A stretch of 64,000 nt of DNA from Treponema putidum (GCF_000755145.1 NZ_CP009228.1:2651694-2715693), one strand, 5' to 3'. Counted from the stretch's first letter, positions 18,236-28,743 are shown. The notes: generated by a model from the letters alone, not told the origin. Made by a program: numbers and translations.

Positions 18236-18270
18236 AACTTTCCAGCCAAGGCCGGACTTGGCCATCAACA

Positions 18271-20769
18271 TCAGTCGGATTCAGCTTCTAATCTGGCTGA
18301 TGTGCTGTAGCTGTTTTCATAATCGTTATTTTCTTTAATGCTTATAGTTATATCATCGTCTTCTGCCGAAAAGTCAACAAAGGCTGTTTTTCCTTTTGAA
18401 AATTCTCCGTTTATTATTTTAATTGACAAAGCATCTTCTATCTTATTTTGAAGAAGCCTTCTCATAGGACGGGCACCATAGGCAGGGTCATAGCCCTTAT
18501 CGGCAAAGAAGTCTTCAGCTTCCATTGAAAGCTCTATAAATAACCCCTGCTTGGCGATTCTATCTTCAAATGTTTTAAGTTCAAGTTCTAATATTCTTTT
18601 AATATCATCCTTATCCAATGGCCTAAAAACCAGCATCTCATCAATTCTATTTATAAATTCGGGAGATAAAAATTTTTTTATTTCGTTAAGAGCACTTGCT
18701 CTTATTTCAGAGTATGCCATAACTCCATCTCCTGTAAGATTAAAGCCCAGCTGCTGCTCCTTTATTATCGATTTAGATCCGGCATTGCTTGTCATAATTA
18801 CAACGGTATTTTTAAAATTTACAAGATAGCCTTGGCTGTCTCTAAGCTCCCCCTCTTCCAGAATTTGCAAAAGAATATTAAATACATCAGGATGAGCTTT
18901 TTCTATTTCATCTAAAAGCAAAACAGAATACGGATTACGCCTTATCTTCTCTGTCAAAAATCCGCCGGACTCAAAGCCGACATATCCAGGAGGGGCGCCT
19001 ATAAGTTTGGCCGCATTATGTTTTTCCATGTAATCACTCATGTCCACACGGATTAAGGCTTCCTTTGTGCCGAATAAAAATTCTGCCAGAGTTTTTGCAA
19101 GAAGAGTTTTACCTACACCGGTGGGCCCTAAAAATAAAAATGAACCTATGGGTCTATCAGGGGAGGAGATTCCTGCTCGGGAACGCCTTATAGCATTAGC
19201 AAGAAGAGAAACAGGTTCATCCTGACCTATGACCGTTTTTTTTAATTCTTCTTCCATATGCAGCATTCTTTCAACTTCATCTTGACCTAAACTGTTTACA
19301 GGAATATCCGTCATCATTGAAACAACGTCGGTTATATCCTTTTCAGTAACGTAAGAAATAGGATTTTGATAATCGTTTATCCACTTATTTTTGACATGAT
19401 ATAGATCATGCTTTAAATCCAATACTTCATCTCTAATCAAGGCAGCTTTTTCATAGTTTTGCATCTCAACCAATTCGGATTTTTCTGCCAACAAAAAATT
19501 AATTTTTTCTTCTATTTCAAAAAGCTCGCTCGGTTTTTTATCAATTATAATTTTTTTCATTGCACCGGCTTCATCCAAAACATCAATAGCCTTATCAGGA
19601 AAAAATCTGTCGGGAATATATCTCTTTGCATACTCAATTATCTTTGTAACCGTTTCCGGTTCATAAATTACATTGTGGTGTTCTTCGTATTTGTGTTTTA
19701 TACCGCATATTATATCAAAGGTTTCTTGTGCATCAGGTTCTTTTACGGATATAACTTGAAAACGGCGTTCAAGGGCTAAGTCATTTTTAAAAAACCTTCT
19801 ATATTCATCTATTGTTGTAGCCCCAATACATTGTATTTCTCCTCGTGCAAGAACAGGTTTTAAAATATTGGCAGCATCCATAGCTCCTTGCGATCCACCC
19901 GTGCCTATCAGGGTGTGAATTTCATCTATAAATAAAATTATATTTTTATTTTCTTTTACCTCATTTATAATCTGCTTTAACCGCTCTTCAAACTGGCCTC
20001 GGTACTTTGTACCCGCAATTACCGAAGCCAAATCCAGTGAAATTATGTTTTTGTTAAGAAGATTATGCGGAACATTGTCATTGATAATTGCAAAGGCTAA
20101 TCCTTCAACAATGGAGGTTTTACCTATTCCGGGCTCCCCGACCAGAATAGGATTATTTTTTGTACGGCGGGAAAGTATTTGAATAAGTCTTTTTATTTCT
20201 TTTTCTCTGCCTATTATAGGGTCAAGAGAACCCGATTTAACCGTTTCAGTAAGATTGCGGCCGAATTCCAAGAGAGCCGAATTTTTGTTTTTTATGCTGT
20301 CGGATGTCTTGCTTACTTTAGCCGATACTGTTTGATCTATTAATTTTAAGACTGCAATTCTTATATCTTCCGTTAAGATACCGTACCTCATAAAAAATTC
20401 GGAAATTATCGAATTTTCTTCTCTAACAAGTGCAATAAGAATATGTTCTGTCCCTACAACACTGTGCCGCATAGTTCTGGCTTCTATGGTAGCAAGATCA
20501 ATCAAAGTCTTAATTCTTCGAGAAGGAGGAATTTCGCCTATAATTCTATCGCCGCTGCGAACCGGAATATTTTGTTCTATAAATAACTGTAAATTCAAAA
20601 TGTCTATATTTAACCGTTGCAGAATTAAATAAGCACGGCCAACCTTGTTTCTGATAAGAGCAGACAAAATATGCTCCGGTTGAAAAAGGTCTGCATTAAC
20701 CCGTCTTGCCTCTTGTTGGCCGAAAAGAGTAAGCAGCTTATGAGCATCTTGTGAAAGACCTTGACACAT
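18271..20769 (-). CDS. clpC: AAA+ unfoldase ClpC
   Basis: 832 residues from ATG 20769, preceded by GAGGTG. Two N-terminal Clp repeats are followed by AAA-1 (GEPGIGKTS), a coiled M-domain with a UVR motif ([15 protein letters not shown]), and AAA-2 (GPTGVGKT, then [10 protein letters not shown]). A C-terminal ClpB-D2-small domain completes it. ClpC feeds substrates to ClpP; in Firmicutes it degrades proteins marked on arginine by McsB with the adaptor McsA. It is the last gene of the cluster, directly after mcsA-mcsB. No CtsR repressor gene is present here. The C-terminus ends in an acidic tail (SARLEAESD). Confidence 0.93.
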   Translation of the reverse strand: MCQGLSQDAHKLLTLFGQQEARRVNADLFQPEHILSALIRNKVGRAYLILQRLNIDILNLQLFIEQNIPVRSGDRIIGEIPPSRRIKTLIDLATIEARTMRHSVVGTEHILIALVREENSIISEFFMRYGILTEDIRIAVLKLIDQTVSAKVSKTSDSIKNKNSALLEFGRNLTETVKSGSLDPIIGREKEIKRLIQILSRRTKNNPILVGEPGIGKTSIVEGLAFAIINDNVPHNLLNKNIISLDLASVIAGTKYRGQFEERLKQIINEVKENKNIILFIDEIHTLIGTGGSQGAMDAANILKPVLARGEIQCIGATTIDEYRRFFKNDLALERRFQVISVKEPDAQETFDIICGIKHKYEEHHNVIYEPETVTKIIEYAKRYIPDRFFPDKAIDVLDEAGAMKKIIIDKKPSELFEIEEKINFLLAEKSELVEMQNYEKAALIRDEVLDLKHDLYHVKNKWINDYQNPISYVTEKDITDVVSMMTDIPVNSLGQDEVERMLHMEEELKKTVIGQDEPVSLLANAIRRSRAGISSPDRPIGSFLFLGPTGVGKTLLAKTLAEFLFGTKEALIRVDMSDYMEKHNAAKLIGAPPGYVGFESGGFLTEKIRRNPYSVLLLDEIEKAHPDVFNILLQILEEGELRDSQGYLVNFKNTVVIMTSNAGSKSIIKEQQLGFNLTGDGVMAYSEIRASALNEIKKFLSPEFINRIDEMLVFRPLDKDDIKRILELELKTFEDRIAKQGLFIELSMEAEDFFADKGYDPAYGARPMRRLLQNKIEDALSIKIINGEFSKGKTAFVDFSAEDDDITISIKENNDYENSYSTSARLEAESD

Positions 20770-20777
20770 ATAACACC

Positions 20778-21851
20778 TCACATTATAATTCGGACTTTTG
20801 AACATAGTTCTTGAATGATATGAGCCCGATATTCTTCAATCGAGTAATCATTTAAGGCCTTATCGGATAGCAGCATATTACTGTTAAGCATCAAAAAGGC
20901 AAGATGCCCCATCTGAGCTTTAAAAACCATAGAATTACATTCTTCATTAGTAATACCCGTAATTAAGCCTAAATTTAAGCCCAATTTAATTTTAAAAACT
21001 ATATCCGCCGCTTCCTTAAAGTCCATAAGTTTTGCAGCTTGAGATAAGGCAAGAGACCTCCTAAGCATATCTTCAAGTTTTAAAGTATTTTCATTTAAAA
21101 AAGTTTGTCTTAAATCTCTTTCCATTTTTATTATTTCATTTAAGCTCGAAATAAAGTCCATAATTTGGGTATCCTCATTATCTCCCGTCGATACGGCAGT
21201 TGAAATCAAAAAAAGGGCTCCTATAGAATTTTTTGAGCTGGGAGAAAAATAGCCTGCAACATTAAGATTATTTTTCTTCGTTAGTTCCAAAACATAAGCT
21301 ATGGAATTTGAATATAATATTCCGGGCAGAGAACATAAAACCGAAAATTTTAAGCCGGTACCTATTCCCGTAATATCGGAAGATAAAAAACCTATTTCTT
21401 TATCTTCTGAAAATATAATTTTTTTCTGCATTTCCAATTCTATGGAGGAAGACCTTGCATATACGTCTTCAGTATCCAATCCAGAGGTAAAAGAAGATAT
21501 ATTTATATGATCTTCAAGATTTAAACCTACATAGAGAGAACCGTTTTCATGCATTATTACAGCTTTTTCCGATTTTGCAGGCATATCCGTAAAAAGGACT
21601 CCTTTTTCTTCAAGCAATTTTACGGAAAGAGGGCCTATGGATTTAAGTTTTAATTTTTTAAAATAAGCGGCATCTTTTAAAGAATCAAAAAAAGAAAAAA
21701 CAAGCGAAATCACATCAGAAGAATCTGCAGTATCTATTTTATTAGGAAATAAAAAACCCGATATATTGCGTGCCAGATTGCAACGGCTATATAGGGCAAC
21801 GTCGGTATCGGGACCGCCTTCTGCATACCAGCCGTCATACTTTGAGATCAT
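20778..21851 (-). CDS. mcsB: McsB-like ATP:guanido phosphotransferase, apparently catalytically degenerate
   Basis: 357 residues from ATG 21851 (GGAGAAG upstream; the start overlaps the mcsA stop region by 17 bases). McsB normally phosphorylates arginine residues to mark proteins for ClpCP. Family landmarks are recognisable but altered: SSRIRLARN appears as YSRCNLARN (residues 21-29), NEEDHIRI as NLEDHINI (111-118), CPTNVGTGLRAS as DITGIGTGLKFS (159-170), and the glycine loop RGIYGEGSEA as AGYFSPSSKN. The phosphoarginine-sensing RDxxRA motif is reduced to EEYRA. Several nucleotide-binding arginines and the active-site Cys are therefore missing. It may be a pseudokinase adaptor. Comparison is from memory of the B. 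subtilis sequence. Confidence 0.85.
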   Translation of the reverse strand: MISKYDGWYAEGGPDTDVALYSRCNLARNISGFLFPNKIDTADSSDVISLVFSFFDSLKDAAYFKKLKLKSIGPLSVKLLEEKGVLFTDMPAKSEKAVIMHENGSLYVGLNLEDHINISSFTSGLDTEDVYARSSSIELEMQKKIIFSEDKEIGFLSSDITGIGTGLKFSVLCSLPGILYSNSIAYVLELTKKNNLNVAGYFSPSSKNSIGALFLISTAVSTGDNEDTQIMDFISSLNEIIKMERDLRQTFLNENTLKLEDMLRRSLALSQAAKLMDFKEAADIVFKIKLGLNLGLITGITNEECNSMVFKAQMGHLAFLMLNSNMLLSDKALNDYSIEEYRAHIIQELCSKVRIIM

Positions 21852-22335
21852 TTTTCTTCTCCAAAGCTTTAAGCTCATCCCGCAAAGCGGCTGCCGTTTC
21901 ATAATCTTCAATTTCGACGGCTTCCTTGAGCTTTTGGCGAAGTTCTTCACAGCAATTTTTTTCTTTAAAAGAATTATCTGAAGAACCTTGTAAAAGTCCC
22001 AAATATCTTAGATTTTTCTTTTTTTGTCCCAATATTTCCAAAATTTCGGCTCTAAAAAATGAAAAACATTCGGCACATCCTATTTTTTGCTTAGATTTTA
22101 TATCGCTTAAAGACTGACCGCAAACAGGGCATTGAGCATATTTTTTGTCTTCGGACATGCTTGTATCGCTATTTTCCAAGAGTTTGGTTATAGAAATATC
22201 AATATTTTCAGAAAACATACCGAACCCAAGACGCCGCGAGCAGCTCAGACAAAGATAAATATGTTTAGTAACACCGTCTGTAACTTGTTCCACAGAAACT
22301 TTAGCCTCATTTAACTTACATATATCGCAAATCAT
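21835..22335 (-). CDS. mcsA: McsA zinc-finger adaptor
   Basis: 166 residues with four CxxC-type pairs: CDIC at residue 3, CLSC near 29, CPVC near 69 and CAEC near 89. These should bind two zinc ions. The C-terminus is a UVR domain (EELRQKLKEAVEIEDYETAA, then LRDELKALEKK), which docks to ClpC. In B. subtilis McsA activates McsB and bridges it to ClpC. The gene lies 7 bases after the LolE-like gene and overlaps mcsB, so it belongs to the same transcript. Confidence 0.92.
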   Translation of the reverse strand: MICDICKLNEAKVSVEQVTDGVTKHIYLCLSCSRRLGFGMFSENIDISITKLLENSDTSMSEDKKYAQCPVCGQSLSDIKSKQKIGCAECFSFFRAEILEILGQKKKNLRYLGLLQGSSDNSFKEKNCCEELRQKLKEAVEIEDYETAAALRDELKALEKKNDLKV

Positions 22336-22342
22336 AACATCC

Positions 22343-23680
22343 TCATAACTTTCTCATAATTTCTATAGGCTTTTCTTTTCCTGCTCTTACTGCAGGAACC
22401 AAACAAACTACTACAGATAATATTAACATAGAAACGGCTATTATGTAAAGATCAAAAAGGTTTAATTTTACAGGAATATATTCCAAATAATATGCAGGGT
22501 CTAAAAGATGAATTTCAAGCGGCTTTCCTGTTCCGTTAAAGAAGCTATAAAAAAAATTTTGAAGATAGTTTAAAATTTTTTCTACATAGGCAAATATTTC
22601 GTTTATATGTAAGGCCGTCAAAATCCCTAAGGGCATCCCCAAAATGATACCGCCCAAACTTGTTAAAAGGCCGGCAAGTAAAAAAGCAAGGCTTATAGAC
22701 GAAGGATGAGCTCCGGCAGCTTTGAGTATGGCTATTTCCCGCCGTCTTTCCATAACAAGCATAACAATAGCAGATGAAATATTGGCAGAAGCGACTAAAA
22801 CAATCAAAAACATTATAAACATCAATATATTTTTTGTGGTCTTAAAAGAAACAAAAGAAGAACGGTTTAAATCGGACCAAGCATATATCGAAAAAGTTTC
22901 GGGTAATATCGAGCTTAATTTTAATTGAAGAGCCTGCATCTTATCTTCATCAAATGGGTCCTTGGTCGAAACTACTATTGATGTCAAAGAAGAAGTCAAC
23001 GGCATAATCTTCAAGCCCTCCTCCAAAGGAATAAAAACCCATAGAGCATCCAGCTCTTGATAGCCTGAAGATATAAGGCCTGAAATTTTAAATGAACTTA
23101 CGCGGGGAATTGTTTTACCTTTTTCGTTTTTGTTTAAGGTTATGATTCTGCATGTATCCCCTACTTTTAAACCGAGCTTTTCCGCTATGGCTGTTCCCAA
23201 AATTGCAGACTTATTATTTTCAAATTCGAGAGAACCGGATATGACCTTTATCAGATTACAAGCTCTACTATTTTGAGTAAAAAACTCAGGCTCTACTGCA
23301 CGGATAGTACCTCCGCTTCTTCCGTTTTTACCGATAACCAAACCGTTTCCCTGCCTTTCAATCCAAGCATTTTCAACAAAGTCATCTTTATTAAAATCAA
23401 GAATCAATGAGCGCACATTTTTTTCGGTTTCGGCATTTTTATAACTTGCGATAGGCCTCATATCTATAGCTTGCAGATGTCCCGTTCCAAGCTCGATTGT
23501 GCGGGAAGTTATTCCTTGAATCATACCGTCAGAGACAACCAAAACTACAATAAGGGGAACTATACTTATGCCTATCCCTAAAACGGCACCGAATAAACTT
23601 TTACGGGCATTGGAAACCGTCTTTCCCGAACCTATACCTAAAAATCTAAATGCCATTTTTATAAAGACTAAATTTTTCAT
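22343..23680 (-). CDS. LolC/LolE-type lipoprotein-releasing ABC permease (second copy)
   Basis: 445 residues of the MacB/FtsX permease fold: one membrane segment near residue 35 (LGIGISIVPLIVVLVVSDG), a large periplasmic domain, then three C-terminal segments (IMFLIVLVASANISSAIVML, the LAFLLAGLLTSLGGI region, and LYIIAVSMLILSVVVCLVPA). The motif RRREIAILKAAGAHPSSI matches the LolC/E coupling region. LolCDE extracts lipoproteins from the inner membrane. Its ATG overlaps the LolD stop (ATGA). Which of the two permeases equals LolC or LolE cannot be told by eye. Confidence 0.88.
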   Translation of the reverse strand: MKNLVFIKMAFRFLGIGSGKTVSNARKSLFGAVLGIGISIVPLIVVLVVSDGMIQGITSRTIELGTGHLQAIDMRPIASYKNAETEKNVRSLILDFNKDDFVENAWIERQGNGLVIGKNGRSGGTIRAVEPEFFTQNSRACNLIKVISGSLEFENNKSAILGTAIAEKLGLKVGDTCRIITLNKNEKGKTIPRVSSFKISGLISSGYQELDALWVFIPLEEGLKIMPLTSSLTSIVVSTKDPFDEDKMQALQLKLSSILPETFSIYAWSDLNRSSFVSFKTTKNILMFIMFLIVLVASANISSAIVMLVMERRREIAILKAAGAHPSSISLAFLLAGLLTSLGGIILGMPLGILTALHINEIFAYVEKILNYLQNFFYSFFNGTGKPLEIHLLDPAYYLEYIPVKLNLFDLYIIAVSMLILSVVVCLVPAVRAGKEKPIEIMRKL

Positions 23681-24357
23681 ACTTCTTCCAAACTACCCTT
23701 ATAAAGTTTATAAGAAATATCCGTCATTGAGGCGATATTTTGATCATGGGTAACAAGAACCAAGGTCTTTTTGTGTTTATCGACTACAGAAAATAAAAGG
23801 TTTTGAACAGTCTCGGCATTTGCAGGGTCTAAGTTTCCCGTGGGTTCATCAGCAAGAATGAGTGATGGGCTGTTTATCAAGGAGCGGGCAACGGCAACTC
23901 TCTGTCTTTCGCCTCCAGACAGCTGAGAAGGAAAATGATTTTTGCGTTCGGCTAATTTTACATCCTCCAAAAGGGAGAGAGCCTTTTCTTTTATTTCTTT
24001 TTTTGATCTGCCTGCAATAAGGGCGGGAAGCATCACGTTTTCAAGAGCCGTAAAATCCTTTAATAAATAATGAAATTGAAAAACCAGACCTAAAAACGAG
24101 CTTCGATATTCGGTAAGAGATTTTTCATCAAGGGAATGAACTTTATAAGCACCTGCAATAATCTCACCGCTGTCTGCCGATTCAAGACCGCCCAGTATAT
24201 TTAAAAAGGTACTTTTACCCGAACCGGATTCACCTGTAATCGAAATCTTTTTCCCTTCTTCAATAGAAAAATTCAGTTTATCGAATATTACAAGTTTTTC
24301 GCTTGCCGAAGAAAATATTTTGGTTAAACCTGAAATTAAAACTATATCCCTACTCAT
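23677..24357 (-). CDS. lolD: LolD-type ABC transporter ATPase
   Basis: 226 residues with Walker A GESGSGKST, Q-loop FQFHYLL, signature LSGGERQRVAVARSL, Walker B LILADEPTGNLD and switch VLVTHDQ. It is of the MacB/LolD class, flanked on both sides by LolC/E-type permeases and overlapping both. It powers lipoprotein release, which matters in a genome rich in lipoproteins. Confidence 0.93.
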   Translation of the reverse strand: MSRDIVLISGLTKIFSSASEKLVIFDKLNFSIEEGKKISITGESGSGKSTFLNILGGLESADSGEIIAGAYKVHSLDEKSLTEYRSSFLGLVFQFHYLLKDFTALENVMLPALIAGRSKKEIKEKALSLLEDVKLAERKNHFPSQLSGGERQRVAVARSLINSPSLILADEPTGNLDPANAETVQNLLFSVVDKHKKTLVLVTHDQNIASMTDISYKLYKGSLEEV

Positions 24358-25630
24358 AGCGTAATACCTCCGCCGGCTTTAATTTTAATATCCGTCTCGC
24401 AGCTATCATAGCCGCTGCGGATGAGGAAAAAATGCCGAACAAAAAAATCAATAAAATTTCATTAAAAAATATTCTAACCGGAACGGTCTCCATGTAAAAA
24501 TAGACAGGACTAAAAACGGCAAAATCCGCATCGGACGAATTTTGAAACAATACGGACACAAAATTCAAAATCGAATTTACTGCATTTTCTATTAAATTAA
24601 AAATAGAATTTATTTGAACCGAGAGCAAAAGTCCCAATAAAAGACCGGCACTTGCACCTATCAAACCTATTGTAAAACCGTTTGCAATAAAAAGGGCCTG
24701 TATATGTTTGGAGTAAGCACCAAGAGAAGCAAGAACGGAAATTTCTTCTCTCCTCTCATAAATTGAGCGCCTCATTCCGTTATAAATATTAACTGAAACA
24801 ACCAAAAAAATTAAAATGACCAAAAGCATCATCATATTTTTTTCTATTCTAAGAGCTCCGAAAAAAGCATGATTATAAGAGCGCCATGATTCCGCTTTTA
24901 AATTAAGAGAGGAAGCATTTAAGGATGATATATAGGCGGCATCATTGTTTTGGTTTTGTAATTTGACGGAGGCATAGAGCTTCGATTCTTTTCCGAATAA
25001 CTTTTCTCCGTTTTCTAAAGACATAAAGGCAAAAGAAGAGTCGACCTCATAATATCCCGTTTTAAAAATACCTGTAACAATTAAGTCTTGATTTTCAGGA
25101 AAAAGACTTGTTTCGGATGAGCCTGAAACGGCTATGATATTTACATTGTCCCCTACTTTTATCCCGATTTGGCGGGCTAATTCATAACCTAAAACTACCG
25201 CATTTTCTTTTGAAATGTTAAAGGAACCTGAAGACATTTTTAACGCATCGGCAAGCTCTTTATCTTTTTGCATTATATCTTCTTCCACTGAACGGATTAA
25301 AACACCGTGCTGTTTACCGTAATTTCCCTGCATAAGAGTTTGCGATTCTTGAAACACAAAAAAGGCCTTATGGAGTTTTAAATTTTCGGCTTTTTTTAGG
25401 TCATCTATTTCGCCGTACAACCTTATATGCCCCGAACTAACTTGTAAAATTGTATCTATGTATCCCATCTGGAGACCGTTCATTATGGATAAAACAACAG
25501 TCAAGACCATTACGCCGAAGGCAATCCCCAAAACAGAAAAAAGAGTAGAGATGGAAGAGCGCCCCTTTGTATCTGCTGAATTAAATCTATTTAAAACAAA
25601 AAAAATCCATCCATAATTATTCTTTTTCAT
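24350..25630 (-). CDS. LolC/LolE-type lipoprotein-releasing ABC permease (first copy)
   Basis: 426 residues with the same design as its partner at 22343-23680: a first membrane segment (FSVLGIAFGVMVLTVVLSIM), a periplasmic domain, the motif IYERREEISVLASLGAYSKH, and three C-terminal segments. The stop overlaps the lolD start by 8 bases. The pair of permeases with one ATPase fits a LolC-LolD-LolE exporter rather than LolFD. Confidence 0.88.
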   Translation of the reverse strand: MKKNNYGWIFFVLNRFNSADTKGRSSISTLFSVLGIAFGVMVLTVVLSIMNGLQMGYIDTILQVSSGHIRLYGEIDDLKKAENLKLHKAFFVFQESQTLMQGNYGKQHGVLIRSVEEDIMQKDKELADALKMSSGSFNISKENAVVLGYELARQIGIKVGDNVNIIAVSGSSETSLFPENQDLIVTGIFKTGYYEVDSSFAFMSLENGEKLFGKESKLYASVKLQNQNNDAAYISSLNASSLNLKAESWRSYNHAFFGALRIEKNMMMLLVILIFLVVSVNIYNGMRRSIYERREEISVLASLGAYSKHIQALFIANGFTIGLIGASAGLLLGLLLSVQINSIFNLIENAVNSILNFVSVLFQNSSDADFAVFSPVYFYMETVPVRIFFNEILLIFLFGIFSSSAAAMIAARRILKLKPAEVLRYE

Positions 25631-25631
25631 T

Positions 25632-26327
25632 TTATATTTCTTCCTCTATTACACCGACTTCTTTTCCATATTCGAATAAATGAACTATCTTTTTATCCGT
25701 CATATATTCCGTGTAAGAAATTTTATTTCCGTTCACAAAGTCGGTTTTAGATTTTGTTTTATTTTCAGACCCGTATTCATATTTTGAAATATATTCGGTT
25801 CCTTCTTTTTTTAAAAAGGACTCTATCAATAAATTGTTTTCGTTATAAGTATAAATATTTTTTTCAAGTTCGTTTTTACCTTCTGCATCATAAATGTTTT
25901 TTTCCGTTTCCATTCTTTTTTTATTATATTTTATTTTGATAAGTTTATCCGATAAAAAAATATCGCAAGAATCAAGATAATCTTCTTTGTAGGTATATGT
26001 TTTTTTTTCTATGAGCTTATCTTTTTCATATAGAACGGAAAGAAGAGGCCTGCCGTGGTCATCAAGTTCTTCAAAAAACCATCGGTCTCCGAAACCGGTT
26101 GTAAGCCCTGAGCTTTGAATAGAGTAAAATCCGTTATCGGGTTCTTCTTCAGCTTTTTTAGCTTCATCTTCTTCAGCAATTTTTTTTTCTTCGGATTTAG
26201 TTTTATCTTCTTCAGCATTTTCTACGGGAATTTTATTTTTAACATCATCGGCATTTTCCGTTCCGTCTGCAAAAATAAAAAGAGAAAAAACAAGTAAAAA
26301 AGGAAAAAACGTTTTTTTAAAATTCAT
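25632..26327 (-). CDS. Periplasmic protein with YD-like repeats
   Basis: 231 residues with a signal peptide (MNFKKTFFPFLLVFSLFIFA). A charged K/E-rich linker (residues about 25-65) leads to repeated strand units with a Y-x-Y pattern (KKTYTYKEDYLDS, NIYTYNENNLLIE, SKYEYGSENKT), similar to YD/MORN-like beta repeats. No function can be assigned. It sits between ftsY and the Lol genes with one-base spacing on each side, so it could be a lipoprotein-trafficking or envelope partner. Confidence 0.7.
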   Translation of the reverse strand: MNFKKTFFPFLLVFSLFIFADGTENADDVKNKIPVENAEEDKTKSEEKKIAEEDEAKKAEEEPDNGFYSIQSSGLTTGFGDRWFFEELDDHGRPLLSVLYEKDKLIEKKTYTYKEDYLDSCDIFLSDKLIKIKYNKKRMETEKNIYDAEGKNELEKNIYTYNENNLLIESFLKKEGTEYISKYEYGSENKTKSKTDFVNGNKISYTEYMTDKKIVHLFEYGKEVGVIEEEI

Positions 26328-27206
26328 TTATATTTTTCCGATAAATTCCTTTACATAGCTTTCGGCGGAAAACGGCGATATATTTTCATATTTTTCACCC
26401 GTTCCTACAAAAACCATAGGAAGATTAAGCTCTTTTCCTACAGTAACGGCAACACCGCCCTTTGCTGTAGAGTCATACTTTGTTAAAAAAACGGCATCAA
26501 CTCCTATCGCTTCGTGAAAAACTTCGGCTTGCCTTAAACCGTTTTGACCGGTAGTTGCATCCAATACCAGTATCTTTTTATAGCAGCCTTCAGAAGCCTT
26601 TGTTTTTGCAATCCGGTCTATTTTTTGAAGCTCCCTAACCAGATTTTCCTTATTATGAAGCCGCCCTGCCGTATCTGCAAGAACAAGGCCTCCGCCTGAG
26701 GCAGCCATAGCATCTCCTGCATCAAAGATAACTGCACCCGGATCCCCCCCGTGCTGATGAGCGACAACTCTCACATCATTTTTTTCACCGTGAAATTTCA
26801 GCTGTTCGATTGCAGCAGCCCTAAAGGTATCTCCCGCAGCCAAAATAATAGGAATGCCGGATTTTTCTTTATAATAATGAGCCATCTTTCCTATAGATGT
26901 TGTCTTTCCAACTCCGTTTACACCTAAAACAAGGTAAATGGAAACCTTGCCTGCTTCAGGATTTAAGGAACAGACCTTTACATAGGGTAATAAAATTTTG
27001 TAAAGAGAATTTAAAACATCTTCTTCAGAAACAAGTTTTTCTCTTTTACAAATTTCCCGTAAGGCCTTTTCAATTTCAAGAGCGGTTTTTGGCCCAATAT
27101 CACCTTCGATTAAAGTATCCGTTAATTCTTCAAAAAAGGTCTCATCAGGCCCCTTATATAAACCGAACAATTTTTTTAATCCGTCGGCAAAACTTTTATT
27201 TTTCAT
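26328..27206 (-). CDS. ftsY: Signal recognition particle receptor FtsY
   Basis: 292 residues from ATG 27206, supported by GAGGAG; the open frame extends upstream but without a site. It is an SRP-family GTPase: G1 GVNGVGKTTSIGK, G2/G3 region DTFRAAAIEQL and LADTAGRLHNKENL, G4 TKYDSTAKGG, and the C-terminal GTGEKYENISPF. There is no long acidic A domain, as in many spirochaete and Gram-positive FtsY proteins. It targets nascent membrane proteins to SecYEG. The first bases overlap the PEGA gene by 11. Confidence 0.94.
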   Translation of the reverse strand: MKNKSFADGLKKLFGLYKGPDETFFEELTDTLIEGDIGPKTALEIEKALREICKREKLVSEEDVLNSLYKILLPYVKVCSLNPEAGKVSIYLVLGVNGVGKTTSIGKMAHYYKEKSGIPIILAAGDTFRAAAIEQLKFHGEKNDVRVVAHQHGGDPGAVIFDAGDAMAASGGGLVLADTAGRLHNKENLVRELQKIDRIAKTKASEGCYKKILVLDATTGQNGLRQAEVFHEAIGVDAVFLTKYDSTAKGGVAVTVGKELNLPMVFVGTGEKYENISPFSAESYVKEFIGKI

Positions 27207-28743
27207 TTTTATTCTCCTCGGCATTAATGGTAACATCATTATCCGTTTTAACTTCAGAATAAACAGGCTCGGCATAATCTGGTTTTATTTTTCTTGGTAA
27301 TGCCTTATCCGTTTTTACAAGATAAATTATCAATTGAATAAAATAATTTACACCCAAAACAATAGTAATACCTTGAAAAACATTTTGAGTCATTCCAAAT
27401 CTGTTTATACGGTCAACCTCGGACTGTGTATAGGGAAGTTTACGGTTTTGAAAAGCATATATTTGGTCATCTAAACTTGCTTTTAAAATCATAGTTATGG
27501 GCAGGCTTATGTAAAAAGCGCCTAAAGACCAATACAATATTTTTCTTTGAGTTTCAATGGAATCTTTTATGTTTTTTTTGTTTAATTTTATAATCATATT
27601 TCTAACATTATTCGATAAAAGAATATCCGGAGAGGGTTCAAAAAAGCCGAAGGTATGAACTCCTTTTTCTTCAAACTCTAAAATAGACTTTGTTTTGGGC
27701 AAATCTATAATACCAGGTATCCTAATAGAATATCGGGATTTAAAAAATAAATCGGGCGCGGCACTTTTTAGATTAAAACCGATTTTTAAAGTTTCAGCTT
27801 GTTTTAAATTTATTTTCAAGGTATATGAGTCTTTATCTTTTAATTCTATTTTTTTTGTTTCTTCAACATAATTTTCCGCAGAAGCGCTTACTTGATAAAC
27901 ACCTTCACGCAAAATTACGGGCTTTGAAAAATCATTTATCAATTTACTGTCAATATAAACTTTTGCATTTTTAGGACTTACATCAAAAAATATTTTAACT
28001 TCTTTTGTATTTTGTATAATTGTGTATATTTGGCGGGCAATAGTTTCAACAACAGTTTCAACATCATCATATCTCCCTGCTCCTGAGAATTCGTAAACCT
28101 TCATTCCGGGAAGACCTGTATCCAAATAAGCGGTTATTACCATGTAGCCTGAAATATCTTTTACCGATCCGTAAATAATGGCCGATATGTTTTCTTTTTT
28201 TAAATTTTCACCTAAATTAGAATTTTCCGGTATTTTATATAAAGTTTCTCCATGCTTCCACAAACTTATAGCTTTAGGATCACCGGAAGTAAAAAAACGG
28301 GTATCTTCTATTTTTATGTCTATGTCGGCAGCATAAATATCTTTTTCTTTTTTTAAAATTTCTTCTTTAAGTTTTTTTTCTTTTTCGTCTTTAGTTTTTT
28401 TGTCTTCAACCGATAAAAAAAGGTCATCCCTGTCTTTGATAAGTTTTGCTCTTTCTTTTATAAGTCTAAGTTTTTTATTTGAAACTTCCATCAGAGCTCT
28501 CATTTTTTTTTCTTCAAATGGAACTATTCTTTTTGCTCCTGTGTCCATATAAATTAAAAACATTTCAGGCACTATTGTTTTATAACTTTGATAAGAAGAC
28601 GGAAGGTCTTCCGTTTTAAATTCCGAAACGGCAATAGTCCAATCGGAATTGGGATTTTCACTCTTTTGGGCACACAAATCAAAAGACATAAAAAAAAGTA
28701 TAAATAATATAAAAGAAGTTTTAACCCTAGAAAAAAAAATCAT
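27196..28743 (-). CDS. PEGA-domain membrane protein
   Basis: About 515 residues from ATG 28743, which overlaps the previous stop (ATGA). A signal peptide (ILFILFFMSFDLCAQ) is followed by a TolB-like alpha/beta segment (WTIAVSEFKTEDLPSSY), a coiled K/E stretch (residues about 95-150), and a PEGA domain (FDVSPKNAKVYIDSKLIN, then REGVYQVSASAENYVEETKK). Two C-terminal membrane segments surround YWSLGAFYISLPITMI and GITIVLGVNYFIQLIIYLV. PEGA domains are common in spirochaete surface or periplasmic proteins. Its exact role is unknown. Confidence 0.8.
   Translation of the reverse strand: MIFFSRVKTSFILFILFFMSFDLCAQKSENPNSDWTIAVSEFKTEDLPSSYQSYKTIVPEMFLIYMDTGAKRIVPFEEKKMRALMEVSNKKLRLIKERAKLIKDRDDLFLSVEDKKTKDEKEKKLKEEILKKEKDIYAADIDIKIEDTRFFTSGDPKAISLWKHGETLYKIPENSNLGENLKKENISAIIYGSVKDISGYMVITAYLDTGLPGMKVYEFSGAGRYDDVETVVETIARQIYTIIQNTKEVKIFFDVSPKNAKVYIDSKLINDFSKPVILREGVYQVSASAENYVEETKKIELKDKDSYTLKINLKQAETLKIGFNLKSAAPDLFFKSRYSIRIPGIIDLPKTKSILEFEEKGVHTFGFFEPSPDILLSNNVRNMIIKLNKKNIKDSIETQRKILYWSLGAFYISLPITMILKASLDDQIYAFQNRKLPYTQSEVDRINRFGMTQNVFQGITIVLGVNYFIQLIIYLVKTDKALPRKIKPDYAEPVYSEVKTDNDVTINAEENKNEK

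Noticed and set aside
18240..18270. Small GCCAAG/CTTGGC stem between glgC and clpC
   Set aside because: Six base pairs without a T-tail; too weak to call a terminator.
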